Positions 52,730 through 61,381 of a DNA stretch of 64,000 nt are shown piece after piece; within the stretch, counting starts at the first letter, position 1; every line of letters starts with the position of its first letter. The position numbers and the translations under genes were made by a program. The notes under the pieces were generated by a model. That model saw nothing but the letters and a program-made list of their open reading frames with translations. It was not told where the DNA came from and did not search any database. Origin of the DNA: JAUMBM01 sp964441755 (GTDB taxonomy: Bacteria; Bacteroidota; Bacteroidia; Chitinophagales; Saprospiraceae); assembly GCA_964441755.1 (NCBI GenBank), contig CAYTVG010000001.1, forward strand, positions 1 through 64,000, written 5' to 3'.

Positions 52730-53485
52730 ATGAAAGATAAGACGATGGCCGGCATTCTGGCGCTCTTTTTGGGGGTTTTTGGCGTTCACCGTTTTTACTT
52801 GGGACAGATTGTACTCGGGATGGTATATCTTTTCATACCGCCCGTATCCGTTGTACTAGGCATCATTGATGCTATGGTACTCTTGTCTATGGATCAGGAT
52901 AAGTTTGATGAAAAGTACAATCGCCGCTACCTTGAAAAGCTCAATAAATCCGGCAAGAAGAAAGACAGAAGTGTCTACGACGACCGATACAGGCGGAGCA
53001 ACAGGGATGCGCAAACATCATCTGCAAAATCGAGTCAGGCGTTGGTGAATAGTGGATTGAAAAAATACAAAGGTTACGAGTACGAAGCTGCACTGGCGGA
53101 TTTTCAGGAAGCCCTGGGCAACAGCCCGCGGGATCCCGAAATACACTTCATGCTTGCCTGCACCTACTCACTGCTTGAGAATACGGATCGCGCATTCTTT
53201 CATCTGGACAAGGCGGTTGCTTTTGGCATGGTTGACCGGACACGCATCAAAACAGAGGACGGGCTTGCCTTTTTGCGCAGCCAGGATTCCTTTCTTGACT
53301 TTGAAGAAAATGGGTACCGTATGCTGGCAAGGGTTGGACAACGCAGCGGAGAATTGCCCGGCACTGAAGGCAATATAGCAGGCGGTGATCTGCTCGATCA
53401 ACTCAGCAGGCTGGAGAGCCTCCGCAACCGGGGGCTGCTCACTGAAGAAGAATTTGAAGGACAGAAGCGCAAGCTATTCCGGTAG
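52730..53485 (+). CDS. TM2 domain protein with TPR and C-terminal SHOCT-like motif
   Basis: 251 residues from ATG 52730. TM2 domain (about 1-58): KTMAGILALFLGVFGVHRFYLG and a second membrane helix. Charged linker, then TPR-like repeat (about 100-170, EAALADFQEALGNSPRDPEIHF) and a C-terminal SHOCT-like helix pair (LDQLSRLESLRNRGLLTEEEFEGQKRKLF split over 222-250). Probably an inner-membrane scaffold; role unknown. Confidence 0.85.
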   Translation: MKDKTMAGILALFLGVFGVHRFYLGQIVLGMVYLFIPPVSVVLGIIDAMVLLSMDQDKFDEKYNRRYLEKLNKSGKKKDRSVYDDRYRRSNRDAQTSSAKSSQALVNSGLKKYKGYEYEAALADFQEALGNSPRDPEIHFMLACTYSLLENTDRAFFHLDKAVAFGMVDRTRIKTEDGLAFLRSQDSFLDFEENGYRMLARVGQRSGELPGTEGNIAGGDLLDQLSRLESLRNRGLLTEEEFEGQKRKLFR

Positions 53486-53622
53486 CCGCTCACAGCAACC
53501 GAAGCAAAATTGACTTTTGTCAGCTGTAAGCCTGTAACTTAATCTCTTTTGGTTCGTTATAAAACATATACAATATTGCTGCAGGAAATTCAGCCATTGC
53601 ATTTACCAATTTAATACTGCCC

Positions 53623-54282
53623 ATGATCGCGGAAAGCCTGATGACAAATGCCATTATCCCGCTGCGGACCTCGGACACGGGTAGTATGGCCTTGGCAATC
53701 ATGAATGAAAATTTTCTCCGCCACTTGCCCATTGTCAATAACGAACAACTGCTGGGCGTTTTGTCCGAAGATGACGTATATGACAATGATGCGGAAGAAG
53801 CAGTAGGTTCCTATAAGCTCGGTGTATCAAATGCCAGGGTACGGACAACTGACCACGTCTATGAAGTGATGCGGCAGTTGGCTGAGTACCAGCTTACCAT
53901 CATCCCGGTGATTGATCAGGAGGGCAATTATGCCGGTATGATCACGCTGGAGGATGCTTTCCGTTTTTTTGCCGAGTCTAATCCTTTCAGAGATCCCGGC
54001 GGCATCATCGTACTTGAGGTATCGCGTCAGGATTACAGTATGGCAGAGATTGCGCGCATTGTAGAGTCTGAAAATGCCATCATACTGAGCAGCTTTGTGC
54101 AATCCTATCCTGATTCGGCCAGGCTCGACCTTACGCTCAAGCTCAACCGGCAGAACATTTGGCCCATTCTGGCTACCTTTGAGCGTTTCAACTACCAAGT
54201 CAAAGCTACTTTTGGAGAGAGTGAGTTGTACGACACGCTCAAGGAGCGCTATGACGCCCTCATGACCTATCTAAATGTCTGA
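53623..54282 (+). CDS. CBS domain-containing protein
   Basis: 219 residues. Two CBS repeats (about 1-60 and 68-125) with LPIVNNEQLLGVLSEDDV and IIPVIDQEGNYAGMITLED, then an ACT-like C-terminal domain (about 130-205). Such proteins sense adenine nucleotides; target unknown. Starts at ATG 53623. Confidence 0.85.
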   Translation: MIAESLMTNAIIPLRTSDTGSMALAIMNENFLRHLPIVNNEQLLGVLSEDDVYDNDAEEAVGSYKLGVSNARVRTTDHVYEVMRQLAEYQLTIIPVIDQEGNYAGMITLEDAFRFFAESNPFRDPGGIIVLEVSRQDYSMAEIARIVESENAIILSSFVQSYPDSARLDLTLKLNRQNIWPILATFERFNYQVKATFGESELYDTLKERYDALMTYLNV

Positions 54283-54290
54283 CGCTCCCG

Positions 54291-54308
54291 GCTGCCGCAA
54301 GCGGCAGC
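54291..54308. repeat. short hairpin before the DUF5682 gene
   Basis: GCTGCCGC (54291-54298) and GCGGCAGC (54301-54308) are exact complements. It sits 22 nt before the GTG start of the next gene, with no T tract. Confidence 0.4.
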
Positions 54309-54329
54309 GGTGCAGTAAGTATTTTCCTC

Positions 54330-56606
54330 GTGAGTCAGGAATATAAAATACTGGGTATCCGCCACCACGGCCCTGGCTCTGCCAGGCGCGTTGCCCGTGT
54401 CCTGGCTCATTGGGAGCCTGACTGCCTGTTGCTGGAAGCCCCTCCTGAGGCTTTGGGGGCCCTCTTACAGGTCAATCTTCCCGGATTGGATCCGCCCGTC
54501 GCTTTGGTTTTGTACGACGAGACAGATTTACGGCGCTCCGTCTACCTGCCTTTTGCCCATTTTTCACCCGAATGGCAGGCGTTGCAGTGGGCCCTCCGGG
54601 CTGGCATTGCCATCCGGGCCATAGACCAGCCCATGGCCGCCCAGTTTTCAGCGCCTGCAGCAGCGGCAGCAGTCCCCGAAGCCTCAGCAGGCATGAAAGA
54701 CCCCCTTCGACAGCTTGCTACAGCTGCCGGCTATACAGACACCGAGAGTTGGTGGGATGCTTTCTTTGAACAAGAAGGCGATGATCTTGAAGTTTTTGAA
54801 GCCGGCCTGCTGTTGATGCAGCAGCTCCGCACCGCGGCAGCGGATTTAGAATCTACCGAAAACCTGCAGCGGGAAGCTTTTATGCGACAAGCCCTCAGGC
54901 AGGCTCAAAAAGATGGTTATGAACGCATAGCCATTGTCTGCGGTGCATGGCATGCCCCTGCACTCCGGGCAGAGATGCTAAAAAAGGGCAGTACCGATAA
55001 GCAACTCACGACCGCCCTGCGCAAGTCCAAAATAAAGATTCGCAGCGCCTGGATTCCATGGAGTTACCCGCGACTTGCCCTGCAGAGCGGCTATGGTGCC
55101 GGCATTCTCTCCCCTGCCTGGTACGAGCTCCGCTTTGAACAAGCAGAGGCAGCTGTGATGCATTTTTTATCCCGTGCAAGCCGCCTGCTGCGAGCGCAAG
55201 GCCACGACAACTCCCCTGCCCACGTAGCAGAAGCTGTGCGTCTGGCTACTGCGTTGGCTGCCCTTCGCAACCTACCCTCCCCCAATCTTGCCGAAGCACG
55301 TATGGCTGCGCTGAGTGTGTTGTGTGAAGGCGTACAGCCCCGCTTTGCCCTCATCGAGGAAAAGCTGATTACGGGCAATCGCATTGGCAATGTTCCTGCC
55401 GAAGCTGCAGTCGTTCCGCTGCAGCGCGCCCTGATGGACAACCTGAAGGCCGTCCGGTTGGCCAGCTACTGGGGCAAACCCGAGGAATGCTGGCTAAAAG
55501 CCACCGCGGCCAACCCGCGCGGCGGCATAGACCTGCGTGAGCCGATAGATCTTGAAAAAAGCTATCTGCTGCACAGGCTTCGCATCCTCTCCATTCCCTG
55601 GGGCAAGCCCCAGGCCGCTGACGACAATGCGCTTGGTAGTTTCAGAGAACTATGGCGGCTACACTGGCAACCGGAGTTTTCGATTAAAATGGTTGAAGCA
55701 GCCATGTGGGGCAATACGCTGGCGGCGGCCGCGGCGGCCTGTCTGCAGCAGCAGGTAGCGGCTGCCAACTCTTTGGCCGACATGGTCGAGCTGCTGCAGC
55801 AATCGCTGCTTGCAGGCTTGCCGGCCATCACAGAGACCCTGAGCCGGCAACTGCAGCACAAAGCGTCACTGACCACAGACATTCCCAACCTCCTTGCCTG
55901 CCTGCCCGGGCTTGTCAACAGCCTACAGTACGGAGACGTGCGACACTCTGATGTCACCGCCCTTGCGCTGCTCGTCAAAGAGCTCACGCCCGGCATTGCG
56001 CTAGGGCTGCCTGCTGCAGCCCGGCAGCTGGACGATGATGCCGCCCGGCTGCTCAGCAGGCAGCTGCTCGCTGCCGACCGTGCACTCAACTTACTGCAGC
56101 TCGATGAGCTGCAGCAGCTTTGGGCCACAGCCCTCCATCAACTTGCCCGGCTATCGGCTACCCATCCTTTGCTGCGCGGACTTGCTACCCGACTCCTCTT
56201 CGACCGGCAGCAGCTAAGTGTTGGTGATGTTGAACGCCACATGAGCTTTGCCCTGTCGGCTGCTACTGCCGAGCTTGAGAAAGCGGCCTGGCTAGAAGGC
56301 TTTCTGCCGGGCAGCGCCCTGCTGCTTTTGCACCATATCGACCTTTGGTCGCTGCTCGACAACTGGATAGCCTCCCTGACCACCGATGATTTTCAACATG
56401 TGCTGCCCGTCGTTCGGCGCACCTTTGCCCGCTTTAGTGTGCCCGAGCGCCAGCAGTTATTTGACCTCGCCCGACAGCGACACGTCTATTTTGAACAACC
56501 CGCTTCTGCACTGAGTCCGGCAGCACTCCCGCTGCCTGCCGCTGAAACCATCCTATTTGGCCTCCGACAATGGCTGGGAACGGTCATCACCCACTCCGAC
56601 AAGTAG
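54330..56606 (+). CDS. DUF5682 family protein
   Basis: 758 residues from GTG 54330. The N-terminus YKILGIRHHGPGSARRVARVL and LLLEAPPEA are the DUF5682 signature, with CGAWHAPAL further on; the fold of this part may resemble the TraB/ChaN superfamily. The C-terminal 400 residues are Leu/Ala-rich helices. In other bacteria DUF5682 genes usually sit with an AAA (MoxR-like) ATPase, a VWA protein and a SWIM zinc-finger protein; none is adjacent here. Function unknown. Confidence 0.8.
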   Translation: MSQEYKILGIRHHGPGSARRVARVLAHWEPDCLLLEAPPEALGALLQVNLPGLDPPVALVLYDETDLRRSVYLPFAHFSPEWQALQWALRAGIAIRAIDQPMAAQFSAPAAAAAVPEASAGMKDPLRQLATAAGYTDTESWWDAFFEQEGDDLEVFEAGLLLMQQLRTAAADLESTENLQREAFMRQALRQAQKDGYERIAIVCGAWHAPALRAEMLKKGSTDKQLTTALRKSKIKIRSAWIPWSYPRLALQSGYGAGILSPAWYELRFEQAEAAVMHFLSRASRLLRAQGHDNSPAHVAEAVRLATALAALRNLPSPNLAEARMAALSVLCEGVQPRFALIEEKLITGNRIGNVPAEAAVVPLQRALMDNLKAVRLASYWGKPEECWLKATAANPRGGIDLREPIDLEKSYLLHRLRILSIPWGKPQAADDNALGSFRELWRLHWQPEFSIKMVEAAMWGNTLAAAAAACLQQQVAAANSLADMVELLQQSLLAGLPAITETLSRQLQHKASLTTDIPNLLACLPGLVNSLQYGDVRHSDVTALALLVKELTPGIALGLPAAARQLDDDAARLLSRQLLAADRALNLLQLDELQQLWATALHQLARLSATHPLLRGLATRLLFDRQQLSVGDVERHMSFALSAATAELEKAAWLEGFLPGSALLLLHHIDLWSLLDNWIASLTTDDFQHVLPVVRRTFARFSVPERQQLFDLARQRHVYFEQPASALSPAALPLPAAETILFGLRQWLGTVITHSDK

Positions 56607-56639
56607 TTAATGCTGTAGCAGCGCTGCAGCCTAAGGGAC

Positions 56640-56664
56640 ATTTTACCGCCTGTGGCGGTAAAAT
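56640..56664. terminator. hairpin after DUF5682 gene
   Basis: ATTTTACCGCC (56640-56650) pairs exactly with GGCGGTAAAAT (56654-56664), loop TGT. First of two hairpins before tsaB. Confidence 0.7.
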
Positions 56665-56723
56665 ATTCCTTAGCAATTAGCCGCTTTTTGCATTTTTTAA
56701 AAAAAACCAAAGCGGATAGCTGT

Positions 56724-56767
56724 CCGGAACACACTTTGGCGGCAGCTGCCGCCAAAGTGTGTTCCGG
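56724..56767. terminator. perfect 44-bp palindrome upstream of tsaB
   Basis: 56724-56745 is the exact reverse complement of 56746-56767, with no loop; the centre reads GGCGGCAGCTGCCGCC and the arms begin CCGGAACACAC. Ends 25 nt before the TTG box of the tsaB promoter. It may be a terminator, an extruding cruciform or a protein-binding site. Confidence 0.7.
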
Positions 56768-56791
56768 GATAAGCTCATCAACAGCGTTTTT

Positions 56792-56821
56792 TTGCGCACA
56801 GCAGAAAAGCCCGTATCTTTG
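56792..56821 (+). promoter_or_regulatory. consensus promoter of tsaB
   Basis: TTG at 56792-56794, 19 nt, TATCTTTG at 56814-56821, an exact Bacteroidota consensus. The expected start falls at or within a base or two of the tsaB ATG (56827), so the message is predicted to be leaderless. Confidence 0.8.
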
Positions 56822-56826
56822 TCCGT

Positions 56827-57510
56827 ATGGCAAAAATTTTACTACTTGAAACGGCAACGGAAATATGCTCTGTGGGCCTTTCGCTCGACGGCCGGCCGGC
56901 CGCCAGGGCGCAGGCGGAAGCTCCGCAGGATCATGCACGCATGATTACGCTGCTCATTGAGCAGGTGCTGGCCGAAAGCAGTTGTGATTTTACAGCCCTT
57001 GATGCTGTTGCGGTAAGCCATGGACCGGGTTCTTACACATCGCTGCGCATAGGTATGGCTACTGCCAAAGGCATAGCGTTCAGCTTACAAATTCCACTGC
57101 TCACGATCGATACGCTGCAGGCCCTGGCTATGGCTGCCAGACAGGAAGATGATGACCCCCTCAGCTGCTATGCACCCATGATTGATGCCCGGCGCGAAGA
57201 AGTGTACACAGCGGTCTACAATAATGCCGGCCAATGCATGCTGGCAGCAACCGCCCTCGTCCTGAGCGAGGATGCGCTGGCCGCCTACCGCACAGGGCCT
57301 CTGGTCGTCTGTGGCAACGGCGGTGCCAAAAGCCTCCGCTACTGGTCTGACAACGTATATCTCAGAGAACCTGTCCAATGCCGGGCCGACTGGCTGGCGC
57401 CACTGGCAGAAGCCGCTTTTCAGCAAAAAAATCACGCCGATCTCGTTCATTCGAATCCCATTTACCTCAAACCGCCCTATGTAACTCAACCCAAAAGCGT
57501 AAAAAATTAA
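56827..57510 (+). CDS. tsaB: tRNA threonylcarbamoyladenosine biosynthesis protein TsaB
   Basis: Non-catalytic partner of TsaD in t6A37 tRNA modification. 227 residues. ILLLETATEICSVGLSLDG (about 4-22) and VSHGPGSYTSLRIGMATAKG (about 63-82) are the ASKHA-fold motifs. The start follows directly on a promoter element, see the promoter entry. Confidence 0.93.
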   Translation: MAKILLLETATEICSVGLSLDGRPAARAQAEAPQDHARMITLLIEQVLAESSCDFTALDAVAVSHGPGSYTSLRIGMATAKGIAFSLQIPLLTIDTLQALAMAARQEDDDPLSCYAPMIDARREEVYTAVYNNAGQCMLAATALVLSEDALAAYRTGPLVVCGNGGAKSLRYWSDNVYLREPVQCRADWLAPLAEAAFQQKNHADLVHSNPIYLKPPYVTQPKSVKN

Positions 57511-57628
57511 GAAAATTCACCAAGAATTCCCACAAATCATTTATTTATTAAAACCTATCCTTATATTGGCACAATATTTGAGAGGACATACGTGAAATAT
57601 CGTTTATTTAACATGCTAAGCTTGTATT

Positions 57629-57967
57629 ATGGGAAAGCAAAAAACGGAAGCAGTCATGTTAAAAAAGGGGGATGAAGAAATCCTCCTAGACTACATCGAA
57701 CTCAGGAAAGCCGTATTGGTGCTCAGAGCCATCAACCACAAACTCCGCCAGCAGATTATTGAGCTGTTGGAAAAAACGGAGAAAATGACTGTCACGGAGA
57801 TCTACGTACAATTGAGACTTGAGCAATCTGTCGCTTCACAGCATTTGGCGCTGCTTCGTAAAGCGGGTGTAGTAGTAACTGAAAGACTGGGAAAATATGT
57901 ATATTACTCACTCAACAAAGATCGACTGGCACAAATATTCAGCCTGGTAGATGAACTAACGCCCTAA
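57629..57967 (+). CDS. ArsR-type winged-helix regulator, copy 1
   Basis: 112 residues. Winged helix with MTVTEIYVQLRLEQSVASQHLALLRKAGVV and the wing TERLGKYVYYSLN. No cysteine-based metal site of the ArsR/SmtB type is visible, so the signal may be redox or something else. A close relative follows 170 nt later. Confidence 0.88.
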   Translation: MGKQKTEAVMLKKGDEEILLDYIELRKAVLVLRAINHKLRQQIIELLEKTEKMTVTEIYVQLRLEQSVASQHLALLRKAGVVVTERLGKYVYYSLNKDRLAQIFSLVDELTP

Positions 57968-58138
57968 CAGGCTTGTTTCTTCATCCGGCATTACTCCTTA
58001 CCCCTTTTTTTTTAGTTCCCCCCTTATTTTGGAGAAACCACTTTGCAAGGCATTACCTGCTTTACCAGAGTCGTTGTTGCTGTGCTCCTTGTGGCACATG
58101 CTTGTTAACTATTCATTTAGCCTCAACATTAGGGATTT

Positions 58139-58489
58139 ATGGGAAAAACACTAAAAAAGGATCATTACGATAAGGTCATATTTTCGTCTAAGATACTGCG
58201 GGCATTTGTACATCCGCTGCGTTTAAAGATGCTGGAGCTCATCAGTATGAATCAAAGCATCTATGTAAAGGACATACATTCGAGGCTAGGACTCGAACAA
58301 TCGCTGGTATCTCAGCATCTTCGTCTGCTGCGCCAGGCCAATCTTGTTGTGGGGAGTCGTGAAGGCAAATACATATACTACTCTGTCAACGAAGCAGTTG
58401 TTGGCAATCTGCTAGATGCCATACGTTCCTTTGTTGCCAGCGCTGATTTATCAAAAATCGAAGTTGATGAGGAGGAGGATTACCTCTAA
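58139..58489 (+). CDS. ArsR-type winged-helix regulator, copy 2
   Basis: 116 residues, same architecture as the preceding gene: IYVKDIHSRLGLEQSLVSQHLRLLRQANLV, then SREGKYIYYSVN. The shared LEQSxxSQHLxLLRxA core suggests tandem duplication. It also lacks obvious metal-binding cysteines and ends in an acidic tail (DEEEDYL). The intervening 170 nt contain no gene. Confidence 0.88.
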   Translation: MGKTLKKDHYDKVIFSSKILRAFVHPLRLKMLELISMNQSIYVKDIHSRLGLEQSLVSQHLRLLRQANLVVGSREGKYIYYSVNEAVVGNLLDAIRSFVASADLSKIEVDEEEDYL

Positions 58490-58503
58490 CCTACTCCCCC
58501 CTG

Positions 58504-59214
58504 TTACATTGCTGTCTGCCCATCCTCATTCTCCCCCGCTGTTGCAATAGGTTTTCCCCCCTCCTGTTCTGCTTCTTCCTGTGCCTCTTCCGCAGAGGTT
58601 AGCTGATGGAGTTCATTACGCATTAGGATGGCACTAATGACCCCGACGGTAATGGCTACATCTGCAATATTAAAGACCGGCTTAAAAAAAGTATACGGTT
58701 TTCCCCCAAAACGGGGCAGCCATTCGGGATACACGCCCTCCTTGATGGGGAAATAAAACATATCGACTACCTTGCCGTGCAGGAAATCGGCATACCCCTG
58801 TCCGAAACGGGTAAAATGGGCCACCTCCGACGTGTGGAAGGGAGAAGTACTAAAGATAAGACCATACAAAGCGCTATCGATAACATTACCGGCAGCACCA
58901 GCCAATATCAATGAAAAGCTGAGTAAACTCCACCGGCTTGCCCCTGCCCGGATGAGCAGCACCAGATAATACAACAGCAACCCGATGGCCAGCAGTCGGA
59001 GAAGGCTCAGCAGCAGTTTAGCGTACTCTCCGCCCCCAAAAGTATACCCAAAAGCCATGCCGGGATTTTCGACAAAATACAAAAATGCCCAATCAGCTCC
59101 CATCAGGGAGATGCTCTGGCCATAATACATGTGGGTTTTAACCCAAATCTTGAGCCACTGGTCAGCAATCAATACCAATAAGATTACCGCGCACACAAAA
59201 AAAGCCCTGCTCAT
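58504..59214 (-). CDS. lspA: lipoprotein signal peptidase (signal peptidase II)
   Basis: Cleaves lipobox signal peptides after lipidation. 236 residues from ATG 59214 (MSRAFFVCAVILL). Four membrane helices; catalytic aspartates in GNVIDSALYG and NIADVAITVG. Two central loops are long, as is common in Bacteroidota, and the Glu-rich tail is extra. In-frame starts to 59388 exist, but that part lies in repeat copy B (59294-59394), so I reject them; ATG 59304 remains possible. Confidence 0.88.
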   Translation of the reverse strand: MSRAFFVCAVILLVLIADQWLKIWVKTHMYYGQSISLMGADWAFLYFVENPGMAFGYTFGGGEYAKLLLSLLRLLAIGLLLYYLVLLIRAGASRWSLLSFSLILAGAAGNVIDSALYGLIFSTSPFHTSEVAHFTRFGQGYADFLHGKVVDMFYFPIKEGVYPEWLPRFGGKPYTFFKPVFNIADVAITVGVISAILMRNELHQLTSAEEAQEEAEQEGGKPIATAGENEDGQTAM

Positions 59215-59293
59215 CACTACTGCACTCAGCCCGTATCCGGCATTTTCTGGCGGAAGCAATAAGGAGGTATTTTCTTGCGGGTTTTTACGTTTT

Positions 59294-59394
59294 TGAAGGA
59301 ACATAGTCGGCGCTACATGACTGAAAAAAGGTGAAAACTCGCGGCAAAAGACCCGTATTGGGTTGGCTGAGAAAAATCCCGAACGCACTCAAAG
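59294..59394. repeat. dispersed intergenic repeat, copy B
   Basis: Begins TGAAGGAACATAGTCGGCGC and ends AAATCCCGAACGCACTCAAA. Aligned to copy A over about 100 nt with one gap or so, roughly 70% identical by eye. It lies between pdxA and lspA on the minus strand. Confidence 0.65.
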
Positions 59395-59415
59395 GGCGCG
59401 TTACAGCCAGGAGAC

Positions 59416-60489
59416 TTAATCTTCGATGATATCATTGCCGTCGTCACTGTCTACAGGTTTCTCACGTATACGGAGCGGATTGGCCCGCATGTCTTTATAG
59501 TCTTTTCGCTGACGCGTAATATCTATCGCCATAAACAGCGCCTTGCGGAAAGAAGCCGGATCGGCACCATTTTTTCCGGCCAGGTCGTAAGCCGTTCCGT
59601 GGTCGGGTGAAGTACGCACAGCGGAAAGACCCGCTGTATAGTTAACACCATTGCCAAAAGAAAGTGCTTTAAAAGGCGCTAATCCTTGGTCGTGGTACAT
59701 CGCCAGGATGGCATCATATTTTTGGTGCTGGCCGGAACCAAAAAAGCCATCGGCAGGAAACGGCCCCATGACCAGTTTACCACTTTTTTTAGCCTCAATA
59801 ACGGCTGGCCGGATCTGCTGTTCCTCTTCCATACCCAGCAGGCCGCCGTCACCGGCGTGCGGGTTGAGCCCCAATACCGCGATTGTAGGCCGATCGATCC
59901 CAAAGTCCATGCAGAGCGATTCATGCAACAGATTGATTTTCTGCAGCAACAGTTCTTTGGTGATTTTGGCAGGCACAGCGCGCAGCGGCAGGTGGTTGGT
60001 CGCCAGTGCTACGCGTAACTCATCATATACCAGCATCATGACGCTCTCTTTGGCACCCAAGGTCTGCGTGAGATACTCTGTATGGCCCGGGAAAGGGAAA
60101 TTGGCCATCTGCATAGCCTCCTTATTGATAGGCGCCGTCACCAGTGCATCAATCAGGCCTGCCTGCAGATCTTTCACTGCCCACTCCAGCGACTGGAACG
60201 CAAATTTACCACTTTGTTCCGTAGCTTTGCCGAGCGTGATATTTACATTGTCCTGCCAGCAATTGACCACATTGACACGATCGTCAGTTGCCTGGTCAAC
60301 TGAGCGGATGGCATTGAAGGCAAACTCTATGCCCACAATATTTTTGTGGTAAGACACCACCTTGGACGAACCGTAGATGACCGGCGTGCAATTGTTTAAA
60401 AGCTGTTCATTCTGAAATGTTTTCAGGATTACCTCGAGGCCGATCCCGTTCAAATCTCCTATGGTTATGCCTATGATGGGCTTGGTCAT
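59416..60489 (-). CDS. pdxA: 4-hydroxythreonine-4-phosphate dehydrogenase
   Basis: NAD-dependent step in de novo pyridoxal phosphate synthesis. 357 residues. GITIGDLNGIGLEVILK start, metal-binding His in PFPGHTEYLT, YHDQGLAPFKAL and TSPDHGTAYD near the C-terminus. Upstream on the minus strand, TATTTTTG about 28 nt before ATG is a probable -7 element. Divergent from rsmA. Confidence 0.94.
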   Translation of the reverse strand: MTKPIIGITIGDLNGIGLEVILKTFQNEQLLNNCTPVIYGSSKVVSYHKNIVGIEFAFNAIRSVDQATDDRVNVVNCWQDNVNITLGKATEQSGKFAFQSLEWAVKDLQAGLIDALVTAPINKEAMQMANFPFPGHTEYLTQTLGAKESVMMLVYDELRVALATNHLPLRAVPAKITKELLLQKINLLHESLCMDFGIDRPTIAVLGLNPHAGDGGLLGMEEEQQIRPAVIEAKKSGKLVMGPFPADGFFGSGQHQKYDAILAMYHDQGLAPFKALSFGNGVNYTAGLSAVRTSPDHGTAYDLAGKNGADPASFRKALFMAIDITRQRKDYKDMRANPLRIREKPVDSDDGNDIIED

Positions 60490-60579
60490 TGTGTATGTTT
60501 TTATGCAATAGCTGGCAAAAATAACAAATCCTTACTTATCAGCGAATTTGTATTGCTTATCTTGTGCCAAACCTTTGTT

Positions 60580-61359
60580 GTGAAAGCGAAGAAATCTTAC
60601 GGCCAGCATTTTCTGACCAACGAGCATTATGCACAGAAAATTGCTGACAGCCTCTCTCTGGACGGTACGTATGCGGGCATACTCGAGGTAGGACCCGGGC
60701 AGGGGGTTCTCACCAAATACCTTGTAAACAAGGGCCTTGCTTTTAAAGCGGTAGATGCTGACGCCGACATGCTTGCCTATCTGCGGGCTCAGCATCCCGA
60801 CTGGCACCCCTTTCTCATCCTGCAGGATTTTCTAAAATTGCCCTTGCCGGGACTTTTTCCGGAACCTTTTGCCATCATTGGCAATTTTCCCTATAATATC
60901 TCCTCGCAGATTCTCATTAAGGCCATTGATCATCGCGATATAATCCCCGAGCTGGTGGGTATGTTCCAAAAGGAAGTTGCTGAGCGGGTAGTAGCCCCGC
61001 CCGGCAGTAAAGTATACGGCATATTAAGCGTACTTGTACAAGCCTGGTATACAACCGAATATCTTTTTACAGTAAGCAGTGGCAACTTCAATCCGCCGCC
61101 CAAGGTGCAGTCGGCCGTCATACGCCTGCGGCGAAAAGGCGATCCGCTCGTCGCTGATGAAGATGCTGCGCTCTTCCGGCAGGTGGTAAAAATGGCTTTT
61201 GGCCAGCGGCGGAAGATGCTGCGGAATACGCTCAAGTCGCTGCTGCCGGAGGCAGACCCGCTGCTCGAGCAGCCTTTTTTTCAACAGCGCCCTGAGCAGC
61301 TCTCTATTGCCGATTTTGTACAGCTCACAAGCTGGATCAAAGAGCGCAGGAAACATTAA
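60580..61359 (+). CDS. rsmA: 16S rRNA dimethyladenosine transferase
   Basis: Dimethylates A1518 and A1519 of 16S rRNA. 259 residues from GTG 60580 (VKAKKSYGQHFL), which matches the usual KsgA start; the frame is open to a TTG at 60553. SAM motif EVGPGQGVLT, catalytic GNFPYNISSQ (NFPY for the usual NLPY), and the C-terminal FGQRRKMLRNTL. Followed by yqeY-like gene after 22 nt. Confidence 0.93.
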   Translation: MKAKKSYGQHFLTNEHYAQKIADSLSLDGTYAGILEVGPGQGVLTKYLVNKGLAFKAVDADADMLAYLRAQHPDWHPFLILQDFLKLPLPGLFPEPFAIIGNFPYNISSQILIKAIDHRDIIPELVGMFQKEVAERVVAPPGSKVYGILSVLVQAWYTTEYLFTVSSGNFNPPPKVQSAVIRLRRKGDPLVADEDAALFRQVVKMAFGQRRKMLRNTLKSLLPEADPLLEQPFFQQRPEQLSIADFVQLTSWIKERRKH

Positions 61360-61381
61360 TTTTGTGTAAACCTTCAATGAT

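Noticed and set aside
59215..59388. N-terminal extension of lspA
   Set aside because: The extra codons coincide with intergenic repeat copy B and precede the normal first membrane helix.
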